Shown here one piece after another: positions 26,094 to 35,425 of a stretch of DNA of 40,646 nt. The stretch is taken from positions 1-40,646 of the forward strand of contig CALUJC010000031.1 in NCBI GenBank assembly GCA_944320865.1. The letters run 5' to 3'. Position 1 is the stretch's first letter. The number at the start of each line of letters is the position of its first letter. Position numbers and translations under genes: made by a program. The stretch is from an uncultured Bacteroides sp. Its GTDB lineage: Bacteria > Bacteroidota > Bacteroidia > Bacteroidales > Bacteroidaceae. The notes beneath the pieces were generated by a model, which searched no databases, was not told the origin of the DNA, and saw nothing but the letters and a program-made list of their open reading frames with translations.

Positions 26094-27371
26094 ATGATGA
26101 ATTTCAAGATTTCCTTATCCTTATTGTTCTCGATGCTTTTATGTGGGGCAGTTTTAGCCCAAGGGCCGGGCATACCACCACAACGGGCAGATGTCCGGGG
26201 AGTGCCTTCGCTTAATGTTACCAACTATAACTTGTTTGTTTATCAAGACACTTGTGCTTCATTGAAGCTGACCGACCGCTGGGAGGAGCAAGTGGAAGGG
26301 CTTCGTGGACATGGCTCGCGCGGATTTCTGGACGACCTGTTCAGCGTCACCATGAGCAGTGCCACGGGGCTGATTTCTTCCGGCATCACCGGTTTGGTGT
26401 CCACCGGTGTCAACTTTGTGGGCAACCTTGTGAACTACAAGAAGAACAAAAAGAACCAATGGAAGCAAGCCATGCTCAAGGAAAACCGTTTTGAAAAGAC
26501 ATTGTTCATGCTTGAAAATCTGGACGATTTCTACTCGTCCATCTCCACCACCGGTGCGCTCGACCCCGGTTCCATGTCGTTCAACGGTTTCGGGTGTCTG
26601 CAGACGCGCGGGCAAGACACGGTGCTCTACATATCCTGTCGGCTCGACACGTCTGAGGTAGCGTTGAGCCGCATTTTACGCCACTCTAAGTTTCAGTTGA
26701 GGCTCGATACCTTGGTGTTCAACCCCATCCTGTGCGACCTGCCCAATGACAGCACCGCACCTTTTGCCGACCGCCACCTATTCTCATTCAGCGAGCGTAC
26801 CAACCTGCGCCTGCGCATCGACCTGGCCGTCACCTCTTCGTGGATAAACCAAGCCATACAGGTGTATAACGACCATCCGCTGGGCAACTTCAGTATAGAT
26901 CTTTCCATCAAAGAAGAGCAATTGGATGCCGACACGGTATTCCGTTATTATGCCATGCAAGGCGAGAGGCCGGGGTGTGAGATTGTGGGCGATTGTTTCA
27001 TTGTGCCGCGTTCCTACATCGGTGTGCGCGACGCAGAGGGTAACTTTCATGATGCTTGGGGTACAGGACAATATAAGTTGTCCATGACCATCAAGGAAAC
27101 CTGCGATATCAATCCGGCTTTTGAGCGTGACAAAAACTTATGGAATGCCGACTGGAAACGGCGCAGGCGTGCCCAGCCACAGACCTTCGACATTGTGCAG
27201 GTGGCCCGCCAGGTGTGGGACAAGAATGCCAACCGCTGGATTGTAACCCTGCTCGAAGCCCCCGCGCAGTATGCTACGCAAGAGGTGTTGCAGACCTTTG
27301 GTCTTGTAGAGAGCCAACAGACAAAGGCCCCAAGCCAAGGTGCAGCCGCTGCGGGAGCAATGAAAAAGTAA
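26094..27371 (+). CDS. Exported protein with a glycine-rich amphipathic segment, last gene of the CHAT locus
   Basis: 425 residues with a signal peptide (MNFKISLSLLFSMLLCGAVLA, cut before QGP); the ATG at 26097 is an alternative start. I do not recognise the family. A striking stretch at about 82-113 is rich in Ser, Gly and hydrophobic residues (GLISSGITGLVSTGVNFVGN) and runs into a very basic patch (YKKNKKNQWKQ). This is the type of segment that can insert into membranes, though it may simply be a helical hairpin. The rest looks beta-rich, and there is a second basic patch at KRRRRAQ (about 359). It follows the short CHAT gene by 34 bases. A CHAT substrate or effector is one possibility. Confidence 0.78.
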   Translation: MMNFKISLSLLFSMLLCGAVLAQGPGIPPQRADVRGVPSLNVTNYNLFVYQDTCASLKLTDRWEEQVEGLRGHGSRGFLDDLFSVTMSSATGLISSGITGLVSTGVNFVGNLVNYKKNKKNQWKQAMLKENRFEKTLFMLENLDDFYSSISTTGALDPGSMSFNGFGCLQTRGQDTVLYISCRLDTSEVALSRILRHSKFQLRLDTLVFNPILCDLPNDSTAPFADRHLFSFSERTNLRLRIDLAVTSSWINQAIQVYNDHPLGNFSIDLSIKEEQLDADTVFRYYAMQGERPGCEIVGDCFIVPRSYIGVRDAEGNFHDAWGTGQYKLSMTIKETCDINPAFERDKNLWNADWKRRRRAQPQTFDIVQVARQVWDKNANRWIVTLLEAPAQYATQEVLQTFGLVESQQTKAPSQGAAAAGAMKK

Positions 27372-27404
27372 GGACTTGACGCTTCCTTACGCGTACATTG
27401 GCGG

Positions 27405-27514
27405 TCGTCTCACTGTAGTAGTACAGTCGTCCCATTCCAGTGGTACAACCGTCCCACTCCAGTAGGACGACCGTCTCACTCCAGTGGTACGACCGTCCCA
27501 CTGTAGTGGGACGG
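27405..27514. repeat. Tandem array E, 22-bp palindromic unit, 5 copies, right border of the CHAT locus
   Basis: Units start at 27405, 27427, 27449, 27471 and 27493. They belong to the same family as array C. The last copy is nearly a perfect palindrome: CGTCCCACTG followed by TAGTGGGACG. Beyond it GCAGCACA (27523-27530) mirrors TGTGCTGC (18865-18872), each 8 bp from its array. A further 22-bp repeat of GCCTTGCAA occurs at 27535 and 27557. The gap 27372-27604 contains no gene. Confidence 0.95.
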
Positions 27515-27604
27515 CATCGGAAGCAGCACATTAAGCCTTGCAAGGTGGTTGTTACGGCCTTGCAAAGTAGTCAGTTGGCTAAGGAAAGGAAGTGTGCCGG
27601 CGCT

Positions 27605-29086
27605 TCACTCCGCAGGTGGGAGGGAGGTTTCTGCGGCTTCGCCCTCGTTGCCATAACGGTCGATGGCGGTCACGGCAAAGTGGCGTCGGCGCATCCAGGG
27701 GTAGACAGGTGCATAGATATACTCCGTGCCACGGATGCCTTGCGCCACAATGTTGTGTGGGTTACTGGTATCGACGGGCAGCGTGTCTGAGGCATAGATG
27801 ACGTAAGTCGGCTCATTTACCGGGTCGTTGTCCGTGGCCGGGCTCCAGGTCAGGCGGGTGTAGCCGGGGGCGATAGGTCGGGCCGTGAGGCTGTCGGGTG
27901 CGGTGGGGGCTATGTCGTCCAGCCAAGGCATGGCGGGTTGTAGGGCCGGAGCGGTGTAAAAGCGGGTTTCGAGCATGTCGCGCAGGCCTTGCGTGTTGTC
28001 CATCACATATTTCACACGGTAGTGCGCTTGTCCGGCCAACCCGTGTGCGCGGCAAAAATGTATTTGCCTTTCTACTTCGTCCAGCGTCCAGTTTCCTTCC
28101 GTAGGGTCGAGGAAGTAGACACCTAAGCCGGGAATGACATGCCGCCCTCCCGATTGTTCTTGCCAGTCGAGGGCAAAGGGGTAGAAGTTGTTTCCCCGGA
28201 AATAAAGCATGGGGTAAATCTGGTCTTGTATGCCTTCGCCCAACCAGCCTTGCACATCTTGGTGCACGCTGTGGAAGGCGTTCCATCCCTTTGAGGAGTA
28301 GCGTGCCACATCGCGGTATTTTCCCACCGGGCAGGTACTTACTTTAACCCACGGTTTCAGTTGTTTTACACCTTTATATATATAGCGCAATATTTCTGTC
28401 AGATTGTCGCGACGCCATTGGGCAAGGTCGCGCCCTTGGGCGTAGCGTCGATACTGGGTGCGGTCGGGGAAGGTGCGTGCCTTGTTCGGGTAGCGCAAGT
28501 AGTCGAGGTGTATGCCATCTACATCATAGCGCGACACTACTTCACGGATGAGGCTCATCAGGTATTCCTTTGTCTTCGGATGTCCGGGGTTGAGGAAGTA
28601 TTGGCGGTTGTAGGACACGCAGATTTCGGGCTGCCGTTTGGTAACGGACTTTTTGCCTAACCTTTGCGCATGGCGCCGGCTGCCCAGTGGGATGGCCACC
28701 ATCCAGGCATGGCACTCCATGCCACGCTTGTGGCATTCTTCTACGGCAAAGGCCAGTGGGTCGTACCCCGGGTCAGTATTTTCTCGTCCGGTCAGTATGG
28801 AGTTGAAAGGCTCTATGTCCGAGCGGTAAAGCACATCGCCCCGGGTGCGCGTCTGAAACAATACAGTGTTGAAATTGGCCTGTTTCAAGCGGTCGAGTAT
28901 TTCGATGAGTTCTTCCTTTTGCCGACGGATACCTTCGGGTGAAGTAGCACGGGTGCGTGGCCAATCCAAGCCATAAACCGCTGTTATCCAAGCGGCGCGT
29001 ACTTCATGTTTGGGCTGGGCAAAGAGGGGGCAAAGTACAGGCAGGAGGGCGAATGCCAACAGGAGGGTGATGATATATTTCTTCAT
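27605..29086 (-). CDS. Family 10-like (GHL10/DUF187) glycosidase-like protein with C-terminal Fn3 domain
   Basis: 493 residues from the ATG at 29084-29086, which begins the signal peptide MKKYIITLLLAFALLPVLCP (cleavage near LFAQ). The catalytic-type TIM barrel covers about 25-370: EVRAAWITAVYGLDWP at the start, FNTVLFQTRTRGDVLY, MECHAWMVAIPLG, and the acidic strand DVDGIHLDYLRYP near 200. A fibronectin type III-like region occupies about 395-490 (TARPIAPGYTRLTWSPATDN). GHL10 proteins are thought to act on cell-wall or other glycans in the periplasm; the substrate is uncertain. It is convergent with the CHAT locus and divergent from the CstA gene. Confidence 0.88.
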   Translation of the reverse strand: MKKYIITLLLAFALLPVLCPLFAQPKHEVRAAWITAVYGLDWPRTRATSPEGIRRQKEELIEILDRLKQANFNTVLFQTRTRGDVLYRSDIEPFNSILTGRENTDPGYDPLAFAVEECHKRGMECHAWMVAIPLGSRRHAQRLGKKSVTKRQPEICVSYNRQYFLNPGHPKTKEYLMSLIREVVSRYDVDGIHLDYLRYPNKARTFPDRTQYRRYAQGRDLAQWRRDNLTEILRYIYKGVKQLKPWVKVSTCPVGKYRDVARYSSKGWNAFHSVHQDVQGWLGEGIQDQIYPMLYFRGNNFYPFALDWQEQSGGRHVIPGLGVYFLDPTEGNWTLDEVERQIHFCRAHGLAGQAHYRVKYVMDNTQGLRDMLETRFYTAPALQPAMPWLDDIAPTAPDSLTARPIAPGYTRLTWSPATDNDPVNEPTYVIYASDTLPVDTSNPHNIVAQGIRGTEYIYAPVYPWMRRRHFAVTAIDRYGNEGEAAETSLPPAE

Positions 29087-29156
29087 TATTGGTGTATTTT
29101 GCGGCGAATATACGCAAAACATGGGACAAAATCGTGCAAAGTATCAGGGAAACTAT

Positions 29157-29164
29157 TACATTTG
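29157..29164 (+). promoter_or_regulatory. Promoter -7 box of the CstA-family gene
   Basis: TACATTTG lies 24 bases before the ATG at 29188. An in-frame upstream start at 29089 would translate through this box, so the later ATG is preferred. Confidence 0.5.
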
Positions 29165-29187
29165 CACGACTAAAAACAAACATAACC

Positions 29188-30630
29188 ATGATTACATTTA
29201 CACTTTGCTTGCTGGCGCTGATTGCCGGCTATTTTGTTTACGGTCGCTTTGTGGAGCGTATCTTCGGCCCTGACGACCGTAAGACGCCTGCCTTGACCAT
29301 GGCTGACGGGGTGGACTACATCCCGCTTCCTACTTGGAAGATATTTATGATTCAGTTTCTCAACATTGCCGGATTGGGACCTATCTTCGGAGCCATCATG
29401 GGGGCCAAGTTCGGTACAGCGTCTTACCTGTGGATAGTGTTGGGCAGCATCTTTGCCGGTGCGGTGCACGACTATCTGTCGGGCATGCTTTCATTGAGGC
29501 ATGGTGGCGAAAGCCTGCCGGAAATCATTGGCCGTTACCTGGGCATGACTACCAAGCAGGTGATGCGCGTGTTTACTGTGATACTGATGGTGCTTGTGGG
29601 CGCTGTGTTCGTGGCCGGGCCGGCAGGCTTGCTTGCCAGCCTCACGCCTGAGGTGTTGGACACAACGTTTTGGATAGTAGTGGTCTTTTTGTATTATATA
29701 CTTGCCACTATGCTTCCCATCGACAAGATTATCGGCAAGATATACCCCATTTTTGCGGTGGCATTGCTGTTTATGGCCGTCGGGTTGCTGGTGATGTTGT
29801 ATGTGCTTCATCCCGCCTTGCCAGAGTTGTGGGACGGTGTGCACAATACACACCCCAATGCCGATACGTTGCCCATCTTCCCCATCATGTTTGTCAGCAT
29901 TGCTTGCGGAGCCATCAGCGGCTTCCATGCTACGCAGAGCCCGTTGATGGCACGCTGCATGACGAGTGAGCGCCATGGTCGTCCTGTATTTTACGGAGCT
30001 ATGATAACCGAAGGTATCGTCGCATTGATTTGGGCAGCTGCCGCCACATGGTTCTTCGGTGAGAACGGCATGGGCGAAAGCAATGCGGCAGTGATTGTGG
30101 ATGCCATTACGAAAGACTGGCTGGGGACAGTAGGCGGTGTGCTTGCCGTATTGGGTGTGATAGCCGCCCCCATCACCAGTGGTGATACGGCCTTCCGTTC
30201 GGCGCGCCTTATCGTGGCAGACTTCTTAGGTATGGAGCAGAAATCTATCCGGAAGCGCCTGTACATATGTGTACCTATGTTCCTGGCGGCTATCGGGCTA
30301 TTGCTTTATAGCCTCAAGGATGCTGATGGGTTCGACCGCATATGGCGATACTTTGCATGGTCCAACCAGACGTTGTCTGTCTTCACCTTGTGGGCTGTGA
30401 CCGTTTACTTGGTGCGTGAACGTAAGGGACACATTTATTATATCACCTATATACCGGCCATGTTTATGACGGCGGTATGTACTACCTATATATGTGTAGC
30501 TCCCGAAGGCTTGGGCATATCTCCGTCGGCTTCGCTCTACATAGCGTTGGTTGCCCTGGTAGTGGCGGCTACATGGTTTGCCGTGTGGCACGGTAAGTGG
30601 AAGCGTATGCACCCGCTTTTGCGGCAATAA
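29188..30630 (+). CDS. Carbon starvation protein CstA family transporter
   Basis: 480-residue integral membrane protein, the short form seen in Bacteroidetes (E. coli CstA is about 700). Start MITFTLCLLALIAGYFVYGR. Family landmarks are GPDDRKTPALTMADGVDY, FLNIAGLGPIFGAIMGAKFG near residue 55, HDYLSGMLSLRHGGESLPE near 95, and GFHATQSPLMARCM near 258. Many hydrophobic helices follow. CstA and its relative BtsT act in peptide or pyruvate uptake in enterobacteria; here the substrate is inferred only. Pyruvate uptake would fit with PFOR in the same organism, but the genes are not linked. Confidence 0.9.
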   Translation: MITFTLCLLALIAGYFVYGRFVERIFGPDDRKTPALTMADGVDYIPLPTWKIFMIQFLNIAGLGPIFGAIMGAKFGTASYLWIVLGSIFAGAVHDYLSGMLSLRHGGESLPEIIGRYLGMTTKQVMRVFTVILMVLVGAVFVAGPAGLLASLTPEVLDTTFWIVVVFLYYILATMLPIDKIIGKIYPIFAVALLFMAVGLLVMLYVLHPALPELWDGVHNTHPNADTLPIFPIMFVSIACGAISGFHATQSPLMARCMTSERHGRPVFYGAMITEGIVALIWAAAATWFFGENGMGESNAAVIVDAITKDWLGTVGGVLAVLGVIAAPITSGDTAFRSARLIVADFLGMEQKSIRKRLYICVPMFLAAIGLLLYSLKDADGFDRIWRYFAWSNQTLSVFTLWAVTVYLVRERKGHIYYITYIPAMFMTAVCTTYICVAPEGLGISPSASLYIALVALVVAATWFAVWHGKWKRMHPLLRQ

Positions 30631-30663
30631 GAGGATATATATTCATTATAATAACTATAGGCA

Positions 30664-31137
30664 ATGAAAAAGTTAATGTTAGTAGTATGCCTGCTGGTTG
30701 CTACGGTAGCAGCACGGGCACAGTTTGAGAAAGGTACATGGTTGATAAATCCCTCTGTGTCGGGCTTGAACCTGTCGTACAACATGGGTACGGATAGTGC
30801 CCACTTCGGCTTCGATGTGAAGGGCGGCGCTTTCTTGGCAGACAATGCGGCATTATTGGTGGACCTTGGTGCCGATTGGGCTAAGGGGCCGGATACGTAT
30901 AAATTAGGTGTGGGCGGACGGTATTACTTCGACCAGGTAGGGGTATTCGTAGGCGCCAACGTCAACCTGTCGCGCTATACCGACTATGTGGACAAGACTC
31001 GTTTCGGGTTCGGCATGGAGGCCGGCTATGCATGGTTCCTTTCCAAGTCTGTGACATTGGAGCCAGCCGTATATTGGGACATCAACAAAGACCGTTCTGA
31101 CTTCGGCCTGCAATTGGGCTTTGGCATTTACTTGTAA
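30664..31137 (+). CDS. Small outer-membrane beta-barrel protein
   Basis: 157 residues with a signal peptide (MKKLMLVVCLLVATVAARAQ). The mature part is made of alternating beta strands (HFGFDVKGGAFLADNAALLV, YKLGVGGRYYFDQVGVFVGA, FGFGMEAGYAWFLSKSVTLE) and ends FGLQLGFGIYL with a terminal aromatic/hydrophobic pattern as in outer-membrane barrels. It is short and likely an eight-strand OmpW/OprF-like barrel. It starts 33 bases after the CstA gene; co-transcription is possible. A long hairpin lies 11 bases after the stop codon. Confidence 0.8.
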   Translation: MKKLMLVVCLLVATVAARAQFEKGTWLINPSVSGLNLSYNMGTDSAHFGFDVKGGAFLADNAALLVDLGADWAKGPDTYKLGVGGRYYFDQVGVFVGANVNLSRYTDYVDKTRFGFGMEAGYAWFLSKSVTLEPAVYWDINKDRSDFGLQLGFGIYL

Positions 31138-31148
31138 TCTATGTGGCC

Positions 31149-31190
31149 GGTGGCCAGTGGTTGGTGATTAATAGCCAACCGCCGGCCACC
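31149..31190. terminator. Long GC-rich hairpin downstream of the barrel gene
   Basis: A 16-bp stem, GGTGGCCAGTGGTTGG (31149-31164) with CCAACCGCCGGCCACC (31175-31190), has one mismatch and one wobble around a 10-base loop. The downstream sequence is only mildly T-rich, so it may be a terminator or a dispersed palindromic element. The gap 31138-31448 holds this hairpin, a promoter and the TPP riboswitch. Confidence 0.65.
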
Positions 31191-31218
31191 GGTCGCTTCA
31201 TGTAGTTTTTCTTCCTTC

Positions 31219-31226
31219 TATATTTG
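31219..31226 (+). promoter_or_regulatory. Promoter -7 box of the thiamine operon
   Basis: TATATTTG matches TAnnTTTG about 45 bases upstream of the riboswitch, so the aptamer would lie in the 5' leader. Confidence 0.5.
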
Positions 31227-31271
31227 GTGGTTCGGGATATTCTTCCTTCCTTTGCCACCGGTTTCTGGAAT

Positions 31272-31356
31272 AAAGGGGGTGCCCTTGCCTTGCGGGCAGT
31301 GGCTGAGATTATACCCAATGAACCTGATACGGTTAGTACCGTCGTAGGGAGTATCC
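31272..31356 (+). ncRNA. TPP riboswitch (THI element)
   Basis: Conserved core elements appear in order: GGGGGTGCCCTTGCC, GGCTGAGATTATACCCAATG, AACCTGATACGGTTAGTACC and GTCGTAGGGA. CTGAGA and ACCTGAT are the pyrimidine- and pyrophosphate-sensor segments of the thi-box. It lies about 90 bases before thiE. I see no clear intrinsic terminator after it, so control may act on translation initiation or by another switch in 31357-31448. Confidence 0.95.
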
Positions 31357-31448
31357 TTGAGCACATTGTATAGAATCCATTCCTTCCCGTTGCAGGGCAT
31401 GCGGCTATTACCCTTTTCCTGGTTACCTCTAAACATCATGTATGCCGT

Positions 31449-33804
<2,356 letters not shown>

Positions 33805-33814
33805 CAACAGAATG

Positions 33815-34030
33815 GTGCACCCACCACACGATAATAGGGTGCACCCACCACACGATAATAGGGTGCACCCACCACATGGTAATAGGGTGCACCCACCACA
33901 CGGTAATAGGGTGCACCCATCCTTGCCTACAAGGATGCACCCATCTTTGTCTACAAGGATGCACCCATCTTTGTCTACAAGGATGCACCCATCTTTGTCT
34001 ACAAGGATGCACCCATCTTTGCCGGGCAAG
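33815..34030. repeat. Tandem array D, 24-bp unit, 9 copies of two types
   Basis: Units start every 24 bp at 33815, 33839, 33863, 33887, 33911, 33935, 33959, 33983 and 34007. The first four read GTGCACCCACCACA plus CGATAATAGG or a variant. The last four read ATGCACCCATCTTTGTC plus TACAAGG or a variant; the copy at 33911 is a hybrid. GGGTGCACCC at unit junctions is a perfect 10-bp palindrome, and GATG/CATC pairs in the second type. It fills most of the thiC-thi4 gap (33805-34086), which has no other feature. Confidence 0.97.
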
Positions 34031-34086
34031 ATATACCTGCCTACAAAGAAGCTATATACATAATACTAATTAATAATTGTATCATT

Positions 34087-34860
34087 ATGATTGAAACAAG
34101 AGTATCAAGAGGAATTGTAAGCACTTACATGGATAAGCTGCAACAGAATCTGGAGTTGGATGTGGCCATCGTAGGCGGAGGCCCGTCAGGCATTGTAGCC
34201 GCCTACTACCTGGCCAAGGCAGGGCTGAAGGTGGCCCAGTTCGACCGCAAGCTGGCCCCCGGCGGCGGCATGTGGGGCGGTGCCATGATGTTCAACCAGA
34301 TAGTCATACAGGAGGAGGCAATGGACATCGTGCGCGACTTCCACATCAACTACCAGCCCCTCGACGAAGGCCTCTACACCATGGACTCCGTGGAGAGCAC
34401 CTCGGCCCTGCTGTACCACGCCGTGCATGCCGGAGCCACCATCTTCAACTGCTATTCGGTGGAAGACGTCATCTTCAAGGACAACAAAGTAAGCGGAGTA
34501 GTCGTGAACTGGACCCCCGTGCTTCGCGAAGGACTGCATGTGGACCCGCTCAACATACTGGCCCGCGTGGTGGTAGATGGAACGGGTCATGACAGCGAGA
34601 TAGCCGCCACCGTCGCCCGCAAGAACGGTATACGCCTCGCTACGGAGACAGGCGGTGTCATCGGTGAGCGTTCACTCGATGTCATCGCCGGCGAAGATGA
34701 AGTGGTAAAGGGTACGAAGGAAATATATCCCGGACTCTACGTCTGCGGCATGGCCGCCTCTGCGGTATCGGGCACACCCCGCATGGGCCCCATCTTCGGG
34801 GGTATGCTTATGTCCGGAAAGAAGGTAGCCAATGAGATTATTGCCCGCTTAGCCCGCTGA
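34087..34860 (+). CDS. thi4: Thi4-type thiazole synthase lacking the sulfur-donor cysteine
   Basis: Makes the adenylated thiazole precursor from NAD and glycine. 257 residues. FAD/NAD-type motif VAIVGGGPSGIVAAYYLAK near residue 27, then the Thi4 signature LAPGGGMWGGAMMFN (57-70) and a C-terminal MAASAVSGTPRMGPIFGGML. In yeast and plants a cysteine 7 residues after TGHD gives its sulfur once per turnover. Here TGHD (166-169) is followed at the equivalent spacing by V176, and the only cysteines are C122 and C220. Such non-Cys Thi4 proteins in anaerobes use sulfide and can turn over many times. No thiG, thiH, thiS or thiF is in the window. It overlaps the convergent TenI-like gene by 23 bases. 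Confidence 0.93.
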   Translation: MIETRVSRGIVSTYMDKLQQNLELDVAIVGGGPSGIVAAYYLAKAGLKVAQFDRKLAPGGGMWGGAMMFNQIVIQEEAMDIVRDFHINYQPLDEGLYTMDSVESTSALLYHAVHAGATIFNCYSVEDVIFKDNKVSGVVVNWTPVLREGLHVDPLNILARVVVDGTGHDSEIAATVARKNGIRLATETGGVIGERSLDVIAGEDEVVKGTKEIYPGLYVCGMAASAVSGTPRMGPIFGGMLMSGKKVANEIIARLAR

Positions 34861-35425
34861 GCACACGTTTGGCGTCATCCACCGTGCGGCAGTGCTCCCA
34901 CACCGCCCCCAGCAGCGCCACCCCACCGAAGCCCCAGGCATGTACCTGGGGCATTTTTTGTGCCGACACCCCGCCCAAGGCCACGACCTTGTGGTCGATG
35001 ATGCCCCTGCGTGCCGCCCCGTCCAGCTCCTGCCGGGTGAATGCCCCCCTGTACCCGGCCTTCGATATGCTGTCGAACACAGGGCTCAGGAACACGTAGT
35101 CTGCAAAAGGCTTATACCGTTCCACCTCGTCCAGCGAGTGGCACGAGCGGCTCACCATGCCCCGGTATCCCGGCGGCGGCGCGGGGTTCCGTCCGTTCAG
35201 ATGTATGCCCCCAATGCCGTAGCGTGCCTGCAGGTGGAAGTGGTCGTGCAGGGACAGGCGGGGGTAGCACCAGTCCGGCAGTTGCTCTATCAGCTGGACC
35301 AGTGCCTGCTCTTTGCATCCAGGTTTGCGTAGGTGTATGCGGTCGGCGCCCCATGCCAGTAGCGTCGCCAGTATGGGCGCCTCCCCGGGAAGGAAGTCCG
35401 GGGCGGTTATGACAATGACCCTCAT
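34838..35425 (-). CDS. TenI/ThiE-like protein
   Basis: 195-residue TIM barrel of the ThiE/TenI superfamily. From the ATG at 35423-35425 it starts MRVIVITAPDFLPGEAP. DRIHLRKPG, RLSLHDHFHLQARYGIGGIHL and DYVFLSPVFDSISK align with the family. VSRSCHSLDE has a His at the position of the TenI catalytic His, and the ThiE diphosphate site is poorly kept, so a TenI-like role is likelier than TMP synthase. The start overlaps the thiD stop codon (ATGA), and the 3' end overlaps the convergent thi4 by 23 bases. In ThiG pathways TenI is a thiazole tautomerase; what it does beside Thi4 is unclear. Confidence 0.85.
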   Translation of the reverse strand: MRVIVITAPDFLPGEAPILATLLAWGADRIHLRKPGCKEQALVQLIEQLPDWCYPRLSLHDHFHLQARYGIGGIHLNGRNPAPPPGYRGMVSRSCHSLDEVERYKPFADYVFLSPVFDSISKAGYRGAFTRQELDGAARRGIIDHKVVALGGVSAQKMPQVHAWGFGGVALLGAVWEHCRTVDDAKRVLSGLSGQ

